DNA of 6,578 nt, from the NCBI GenBank assembly GCA_013041585.1, contig JABEVM010000122.1, positions 1-6,578 of the forward strand. Direction: 5' to 3'. Positions 1 to 4,318 of the stretch are shown piece after piece. Source of the DNA: Chlamydiota bacterium (GTDB lineage Bacteria > Chlamydiota > Chlamydiia > Chlamydiales > Rhabdochlamydiaceae). Numbering within the stretch: the stretch's first letter is position 1; each line of letters opens with the position of its first letter. The translations under genes were made by a program, and so were the position numbers. The notes below the pieces were generated by a model. That model saw nothing but the letters and a program-made list of their open reading frames with translations. It did no database searches and was not told the DNA's origin.

Positions 1-636
1 AAAAAGAGAGCTCTTCCAAGGCAGAGTTCGGCGCAGGAGCATATAATCTTCTTTTCCTAAATGAGGAAGACTGCAAAAGTTGAGTACGCAAACTCCTAAA
101 AACATTGCGAAAATGCAATTGAATAAGGTGGAGTAGGGGAAGGACAAGGGGCTTTTTTTGGAAATTCTATGTGAGAAATGGTAGATTCCATACGCGATAA
201 AGGGGAGGGCGACAACAAAAACTCCAAGGCCCATCCAAAGATGCATTGGAACATCACTTGCGTAGAGCATTTCTATAAAGTTATGGAGCGTTTCGTCAAG
301 CAGCCAGCTGAACGTAAACCAGATCGACATATCCATAATGCGTTGCATAGCAAAATCGGCGCAGTGGATAAGAAAAAGGAAAAACGTCAGCACAACAAAG
401 ACCGTTTTAATGCCCTTATGCAGTTTTTCTTCCATAAACTTCACGATGACTACAAGAAGTAAAACTTCAATGAGAGATTGAACGACTGCATTGGTAAGGA
501 AGAAAAAGCGTGAGAATAGGCTCACATTTTGAATAACCTGTACGTGGAGCACATGAAGCCCTGCTAAGAGTAGGAAGAGAACCCCAAAGTACCAGAAATT
601 AATGGTCTTTTTATCGTCGTTCAAGAAGCACCGCAA
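1..636 (-). CDS. Five-helix membrane protein, N-terminal part (possible LtaS/sulfatase-like enzyme), partial
   Basis: The frame is open from position 654 to the left edge, so the C-terminus is missing. Numbered from TTG at 636, predicted membrane helices lie near residues 14-35 (NFWYFGVLFLLLAGLHVL), 44-66, 78-97 (ending in LIHCADFAMQR), 131-153 and 171-190. The reading then leaves the membrane with GKEDYMLLRRTLPWKSSLF. Five N-terminal helices before an outside domain is the layout of LtaS-type phosphoglycerol or phosphoethanolamine transferases and related membrane sulfatases of the alkaline phosphatase superfamily. That assignment is inferred, because no catalytic residue lies inside the window. 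The start is uncertain: an in-frame TGA is at 657-655, and the only later in-frame ATG (435) would delete the first two helices. TTG at 636 or 624 is therefore more likely, although neither has a clear Shine-Dalgarno sequence. The promoter at 659-688 supports a start close to these positions. Confidence 0.72.
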   Translation of the reverse strand, partial: MRCFLNDDKKTINFWYFGVLFLLLAGLHVLHVQVIQNVSLFSRFFFLTNAVVQSLIEVLLLVVIVKFMEEKLHKGIKTVFVVLTFFLFLIHCADFAMQRIMDMSIWFTFSWLLDETLHNFIEMLYASDVPMHLWMGLGVFVVALPFIAYGIYHFSHRISKKSPLSFPYSTLFNCIFAMFLGVCVLNFCSLPHLGKEDYMLLRRTLPWKSSLF

Positions 637-640
637 TTTG

Positions 641-658
641 ATGATTAGTTTTAATCAT
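641..658. repeat. 7-bp inverted repeat over the predicted transcription start
   Basis: ATGATTA (641-647) and TAATCAT (652-658) are perfect inverted copies around a GTTT spacer. The element lies directly downstream of the -10 hexamer of the leftward promoter, covers its predicted start site near 652, and ends about 5 bp before the TTG at 636. It could be an operator or a small hairpin at the 5' end of the mRNA. In an AT-rich spacer a 7-bp repeat can also arise by chance. Confidence 0.4.
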
Positions 659-688
659 TCTATATTACATTTAATATAAAAATGTCAA
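659..688 (-). promoter_or_regulatory. Predicted sigma70/sigma66-type promoter of the five-helix membrane protein gene
   Basis: On the minus strand a perfect -35 hexamer TTGACA (688-683) is followed, after an 18-bp AT-rich spacer, by TATAGA (664-659), four of six matches to TATAAT. An alternative -10, TAATAT, lies 3 bp further upstream. Transcription would begin near 652, leaving only about 16 nt before TTG 636 or 28 nt before TTG 624. This supports a start near the beginning of the open frame rather than at ATG 435. Confidence 0.5.
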
Positions 689-1005
689 AATTTAAATTAT
701 TGAAAAAGAGAAAATATTGTCTTTTAAATAAAAGAGATAAAAAACAATTAAAGCACATTAGGTTTAACCAGTGTTTTCTCAGGCTAGCTCTGCTAAAAAA
801 GCCATTCTATTTTGGAGAATTTTGATTTGCTTGGCAAATAGAAGATTCTAAAATCAAACAAATTTCCAATTTCGTTCCAAAAAAATAAGAAGACAGCGCT
901 CAAACCATTTTTTTCAACTATTTACCTAGTTCTTCTCAAATTTCCATACAAAAAGTCAAAGAGAAAACATCATGCCATCTGAAGCTCATTTGGAACACAA
1001 ATCAG
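689..1005. other. AT-rich divergent intergenic region without a convincing gene
   Basis: This stretch separates the leftward membrane-protein gene from the rightward Nudix gene. No frame on either strand gives a believable protein, and nothing tRNA-like was seen. It holds a perfect palindrome TCTTTTA-AA-TAAAAGA at 720-735, flanked by ATTGT (716-720) and ACAAT (744-748), and a cluster of overlapping inverted repeats at 804-869. A 27-codon frame (972-1055) ends 9 bp before the Nudix ATG, but it has no good ribosome binding site and no recognisable sequence. Confidence 0.5.
804..869. repeat. Cluster of overlapping short inverted repeats
   Basis: Several complementary arms overlap here. ATTTGC (825-830) pairs with GCAAAT (834-839) over a 3-nt loop. 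TTTGATTT (821-828) pairs with AAATCAAA (851-858). TTGGA (812-816) pairs with TCCAA (865-869). AGAAT (816-820) can pair with ATTCT at either 804-808 or 845-849. Some pairings exclude one another. No T-run follows, so this is not a normal intrinsic terminator. It may be a binding region or structured leader, or simply low-complexity AT-rich sequence. Confidence 0.3.
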
Positions 1006-1035
1006 TTGCTAGGAATGTAAGCCTTTTACTAGTAT
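1006..1035 (+). promoter_or_regulatory. Weak candidate promoter of the Nudix gene
   Basis: TTGCTA (1006-1011) and TAGTAT (1030-1035) are separated by 18 bp, each matching the sigma70 consensus at four of six positions. Transcription would start near 1042, giving a leader of roughly 23 nt. An AGG (1054-1056) stands 8 nt before the ATG at 1065 and could serve as the ribosome binding site. The match is modest and is proposed mainly from position. Confidence 0.25.
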
Positions 1036-1064
1036 GCAAATTTACCCTACAATAGGTCTTTTCT

Positions 1065-1580
1065 ATGAAAAAAATGCTCAGCGGGATCTGTATGCTACTA
1101 TCTATTCAAGGAAGCTCCCTTTTCGGCGCATTGTATGAAAAGGTCCCAGAAGACTTCACCCCTCATGTTGAGGTAGCAGCCTGCTATTGTCAGTTTGAAA
1201 ATACTATTCTCTTACTTCAATATGGAGCGGATAAAAAATATTCTGGGAAATGGGCTCTTCCTGCTGGTAAAATGGAAGCTGGAGAGACTCCTTTAGATTG
1301 CGTAGTAAGGGAAGTTTTGGAAGAGACGGGGATTGTTTTAGACAAAGCAAAAGTTCAGACTGCAAACACAGTGTTTATCAGAGATCTTGAAAATGTCGAT
1401 TTTGTCTTCCATATGTTTGTCTATAAGTTGTCAGAAAAGCCCATGATTAAAATTTCTGAGGAACACCTTCGCTACGAATGGGTAAACATACGAGAAGCGT
1501 TAACCTATCCTCTCGTTCCTGACGAAAGAGAGTGTATTGAGCTTGTCTATAAAGATGACCTTCACAATCGGAATCTATAG
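1065..1580 (+). CDS. Nudix hydrolase with predicted N-terminal signal peptide
   Basis: This 171-residue protein has a complete Nudix box at residues 68-90: G68, E74, then REVLEETGI at 82-90, matching G-x5-E-x7-R-E-U-x-E-E-x-G-U with every metal-binding and catalytic position kept. The family hydrolyses substrates of the form nucleoside diphosphate linked to another group, with Mg2+ or Mn2+ held by the box glutamates. The exact substrate cannot be read from sequence. The preceding HVEVAACYC strand and GKWALPAGK motif are typical of MutT-like folds. Before the fold, residues 1-22 look like a Sec signal: two lysines, a hydrophobic core (MLSGICMLLSI) and a small-residue end SSLFGA, with possible cleavage between 18 and 22. 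An export signal is unusual for a Nudix enzyme. The ATG at 1065 is the only start that keeps it, and the fold proper begins near residue 35. It converges on the DUF1653 gene with a 6-bp overlap. Confidence 0.93.
   Translation: MKKMLSGICMLLSIQGSSLFGALYEKVPEDFTPHVEVAACYCQFENTILLLQYGADKKYSGKWALPAGKMEAGETPLDCVVREVLEETGIVLDKAKVQTANTVFIRDLENVDFVFHMFVYKLSEKPMIKISEEHLRYEWVNIREALTYPLVPDERECIELVYKDDLHNRNL
1575..1580. other. Shared palindromic stop codons of two convergent genes
   Basis: The hexamer CTATAG is its own reverse complement. Its last three bases give the TAG stop of the rightward Nudix gene and its first three give the TAG stop of the leftward DUF1653 gene. Neither gene is followed by a recognisable hairpin plus T-run here, so each transcript may run into the other gene as antisense RNA. 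Confidence 0.85.
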
Positions 1581-1835
1581 CTCTACTTCTCTTAAAAAGC
1601 GAAATCTAGGAATTTCCTTATCTTCTATAGAGATCGTTTCTAGGAATAGACTTACCGGTCTTATCCACCATTTGCTCTCATCACTACAGTCTTGATAGAT
1701 CACCATTTCTTCGAGATTCTCACTATGACGTCCCACTGCGATCACTTTGTAGGTATTTCCTTTATAATGCTCGTAGATGCCTTTTTTGATTGATTTGGAC
1801 CTAGTGGAAAATGGAGCAAGTGTTTCTTGGGACAT
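1575..1835 (-). CDS. DUF1653 domain protein
   Basis: This small 86-residue protein carries the DUF1653 signature almost from end to end: GIYEHYKGNTYKVIAVGRHSE at 19-39 (in the family G-x-Y-x-H-Y-K-G-x-x-Y-x-V), LEEMVIYQD at 41-49, WWIRPVSLF at 56-64, and the closing IPRF at 75-78. The domain is a short stand-alone module found across bacteria, and its biochemical function is not established as far as I know. It has no signal peptide or membrane helix, so it is probably cytosolic. An in-frame GTG at 1841 would add two residues, but ATG at 1835 is preferred because AAGGAAG stands 5 nt upstream of it and overlaps the GTG. The gene follows the 759-residue gene by 30 bp and is probably co-transcribed with it. 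Confidence 0.88.
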   Translation of the reverse strand: MSQETLAPFSTRSKSIKKGIYEHYKGNTYKVIAVGRHSENLEEMVIYQDCSDESKWWIRPVSLFLETISIEDKEIPRFRFLREVEL

Positions 1836-1840
1836 AGTCA

Positions 1841-1847
1841 CTTCCTT
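1841..1847 (-). promoter_or_regulatory. Shine-Dalgarno site that decides the DUF1653 start
   Basis: AAGGAAG on the minus strand lies 5 nt before ATG 1835 and overlaps the alternative GTG at 1841, which therefore could not use it. It is the clearest ribosome binding site in the window. Confidence 0.6.
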
Positions 1848-1865
1848 TTGTAATGGGTTTTAGAA

Positions 1866-4145
1866 TCAGACTTTCACTTCTTCAACTTTTTTGGGTCCTA
1901 AGGCTCCAATCATTAGGGAGTGCGCAATTCCATAAATATGACTTTTGGGATCTAACGCCATATTCAATACTGGTTTGGCAATATCTTCTAAGGTTGAGCT
2001 TGATAAAATTGGAGCAATTGCAGCTGCTGCTGCATGAGAATAAGAAGGAATATAAAGGGTGGGCGCTACGAAATTAGCATGTAATTCGGTAATAGCTCTT
2101 AGAATTTTTCTGCATTCCTCAGCAGGAGGTGAAACTTGTTCGAACGAAACTGGAGTTTCTGTAGCATTTCTGAAGATGGCTTGCAGCTCTGTAAGGGCTT
2201 CTTGCAAATCACTTTCTTGTAGAAGTCTGCAAACATTATCTCGGAAGTCCACTAACAACTCTTGATTTTCTTCGTTTAAAGAAGGGTTAGCCGACTGCTC
2301 TTTTACAATTCTTTTAAGATCCAGGCCAAGGTGTTCCATTAGCGAAACAAGGGTTGCTATTTCAGCATTACATTGTTCGATTTCCATTATACAAGATTCT
2401 GCCCCTCTCAAAAACTCTGCAGTCCTTGTTTTAAGAAGACCTACAGCTTGTGTCATGATAGAGTGAACTTTGGCAAGTCTTATTTGCTCCGGGGTATGCG
2501 TTGCGATTTTGACACATTCAACTAGGATTTCACTTAGATAGGTACCCACGCTCTTTTCCTCTTTGGGAACAGGGGGCGCATCATCTCCCATTGTTGAAAG
2601 GACCTGCAGAGCATGAGCTACAAGCTGTAAACTCTTATCTAAAATCACTTCTTTTTGAAGGTTTGTAGCAACCGAGCTCTCAGCTATAGAAGTTGCGATC
2701 GAAATGATGGACTTACGTACAAAAGAATATTCATGTATAGAAGCATTAGTAGCAATACTTGCAGCTGCACCTATAAGAGTTGTTGTAGCATCTAACAAGT
2801 ATCCTGCATAAGAGGAAGATACTTGTGGCGGCTCTGGATCAAAAGGGATAAGTTCTTTAAGAGCTGCTCGATTGTCATCTAAGAAAGAAAAAATGGATTT
2901 AATGATTCCATCCAAACGGACTTTTTCATGGTTGGGAAGATGTTTTGTAGTGAGGTTCGGATCGACTTCTTCTTGCATAAATTTGAGATAAAAATCGAGA
3001 AACTGAATTCTCATCTTTTTTTTATCTTCTTCAGACGTAGTTAGATGCTTTTGTATGAACGTCTCTATATAGAGCTTTTTTGATAGAAACTTTTTCACAT
3101 AATCTTGAATCAGACTATCTAGTTTTCTTTCAACAGGTCCCAGAAATAAGGAAACAAGAAAAGAAAACGCATTCATACAATAAGATAGGACTGGATTGAG
3201 TCTAGCAAGAAAAGAATCTCTTTGAAAGTGAATGCTTTTTAAATCATCAATGATGATTTGTCTTAAGTGGGAGCTAGGTTTATATTTGGTAAAAAGCCAA
3301 TCCGTGAACGCGCTATATAGCTCTTCCTTTTTGTAACCGCTGTTATTGAGAGGATCTGCTAAATGAGTTTCGGCGTCTTTATTGATTGAATCAGGATCTT
3401 GGGCTATAGGAGCTCCAAATTCATCATAAATTTTTGGAATTGAAGCCTTCTTGTATGATTGGGTAAGTCTTCCTATGTACCTCTCCAGATCTGTAAAAAT
3501 AAGGTTTTTGAGTTCTTCGAAATCATTTGCGCCTTTGTTTTCCATGACCCATACTACGTCTTTTTCTATAGCAGTTCTAAAATCCTCTAAGATATACATG
3601 AAGATCTGCTGCATAAAATGAAAAGACACTTTTGCAACAATCTTGCCAAAAAAGGAAAGGCCGAGGCTCGGATCTTCAAGCTTATTACAAAAGGCTACAT
3701 AAAATTTTTCTAGTTCAGCATCTGAGGTGTTGATAGAAGAACTAGTAGATGGAGTTTCATTAGCATCTCTTAGTAAAGCGGAATAAAATGAGGGTGGTCG
3801 TTCTTCTTTAATCCATCCAAAGTAGGTGAGAGATTCCATCGCCCCTTTCATGGCCCCAAAGGAGCTTGCACACCTTATGAATTTATCTACCTCATTTGCT
3901 AACAATTTCAATTTTGGATCTAGCAGGGGAGGGTTTTCACCTGTACCCAGATCAGCAACTTCTCGCTGAGTTATAATAGTACCAGCAGTATCCGAATCTC
4001 TTTCTACAACAACTGCATTCGCAAATACAGAGGAAGCTGCGGCGTGTTCTTGATCATTTCTCTGTACTGGTCCACCAAGCTGTGAAGAGGACTCATCTCC
4101 ATGTAATACCCAGGACAATTCCATTGAGTGGTCGACAGCTGCCAT
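1866..4145 (-). CDS. Large orphan protein of unknown function (759 aa), candidate secreted effector
   Basis: I recognise no known domain in this protein. Residues 1-75 are rich in Ser, Ala, Thr, Asp and Gln and look disordered, as is common for type III secretion substrates; there is no Sec signal. A second low-complexity patch, TPSTSSSINTSD, lies at 131-142. The rest appears mainly alpha-helical with many Lys/Glu/Leu. Short hydrophobic stretches occur at about 321-336 (MNAFSFLVSLFLG), 445-470 (YAGYLLDATTTLIGAAASI) and 701-715 (SYSHAAAAAIAPIL). None is a clear membrane helix, and they may pack in a helical core. The C-terminus ends in a charged GPKKVEEVKV tail. ATG 4145 has only a weak AGG upstream. 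The gene starts after the terminator that closes the 751-residue gene and leads into the DUF1653 gene. A lineage-specific, possibly host-directed role is inferred from composition and neighbourhood only. Confidence 0.85.
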   Translation of the reverse strand: MAAVDHSMELSWVLHGDESSSQLGGPVQRNDQEHAAASSVFANAVVVERDSDTAGTIITQREVADLGTGENPPLLDPKLKLLANEVDKFIRCASSFGAMKGAMESLTYFGWIKEERPPSFYSALLRDANETPSTSSSINTSDAELEKFYVAFCNKLEDPSLGLSFFGKIVAKVSFHFMQQIFMYILEDFRTAIEKDVVWVMENKGANDFEELKNLIFTDLERYIGRLTQSYKKASIPKIYDEFGAPIAQDPDSINKDAETHLADPLNNSGYKKEELYSAFTDWLFTKYKPSSHLRQIIIDDLKSIHFQRDSFLARLNPVLSYCMNAFSFLVSLFLGPVERKLDSLIQDYVKKFLSKKLYIETFIQKHLTTSEEDKKKMRIQFLDFYLKFMQEEVDPNLTTKHLPNHEKVRLDGIIKSIFSFLDDNRAALKELIPFDPEPPQVSSSYAGYLLDATTTLIGAAASIATNASIHEYSFVRKSIISIATSIAESSVATNLQKEVILDKSLQLVAHALQVLSTMGDDAPPVPKEEKSVGTYLSEILVECVKIATHTPEQIRLAKVHSIMTQAVGLLKTRTAEFLRGAESCIMEIEQCNAEIATLVSLMEHLGLDLKRIVKEQSANPSLNEENQELLVDFRDNVCRLLQESDLQEALTELQAIFRNATETPVSFEQVSPPAEECRKILRAITELHANFVAPTLYIPSYSHAAAAAIAPILSSSTLEDIAKPVLNMALDPKSHIYGIAHSLMIGALGPKKVEEVKV

Positions 4146-4176
4146 ATCAAAGCCTATTTATTTTACTATTTTCGCA

Positions 4177-4205
4177 ATACTATGAAAATCTACACTTTTT
4201 TTAAA
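4177..4205 (-). promoter_or_regulatory. Weak candidate promoter of the 759-aa gene and downstream DUF1653 gene
   Basis: On the minus strand TTTAAA (4205-4200) and TAGTAT (4182-4177) are 17 bp apart, each matching four of six consensus bases. The start would be near 4170, about 25 nt before ATG 4145. A promoter is expected here because a strong terminator lies just upstream, but this particular pair is only the best of several AT-rich options. Confidence 0.3.
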
Positions 4206-4242
4206 GCATAGTTGTTTTGAATTGTATAGTTTTCGCTTAAAG

Positions 4243-4284
4243 AAAAGGCCTATATCTCTCCAAAAGGGAAATATAGGCCTTTTT
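4243..4284. terminator. Strong bidirectional intrinsic terminator
   Basis: AAAAGGCCTATAT (4243-4255) and ATATAGGCCTTTT (4271-4283) form a perfect 13-bp stem around a 15-nt middle that can pair partly itself (CTC/CC with GGGAA). A T-run follows on both strands: TTTTT at 4280-4284 on the plus strand, and TTTT then CTTT on the minus strand. It begins 35 bp after the stop of the 751-residue gene, which it most likely terminates. It insulates that gene from the 759-residue gene. Confidence 0.9.
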
Positions 4285-4318
4285 ATTCGGTTTTTAAAAA
4301 ATGAATGACTTATAAACT

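Noticed and set aside
364..390. Apparent frameshift in the membrane-protein gene between the second and third helices
   Set aside because: A first reading miscounted the A-run at 373-377. With five A residues the frame is continuous from 654 to 1, reading FFLFLIHCADFAMQR across the site.
178..462. Plus-strand open frame of 94 codons
   Set aside because: It lies antisense to the five-helix membrane protein, whose minus frame shows clear, ordered hydrophobic helices. The plus product is a Lys/His-rich reading typical of an antisense shadow.
825..839. Hairpin ATTTGC-TTG-GCAAAT as an intrinsic terminator
   Set aside because: The stem is short and AT-rich, no T-run follows on either strand, and no gene ends nearby.
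972..1055. 27-codon frame directly upstream of the Nudix gene, as a leader peptide or small protein
   Set aside because: There is no clear Shine-Dalgarno sequence, no attenuator-like hairpin after it, and no recognisable composition. A frame of this length is expected by chance.
1853..2265. Two plus-strand open frames (1853-2077 and 2059-2265)
   Set aside because: Both are antisense to the C-terminal part of the 759-residue gene and have no ribosome site or family resemblance.
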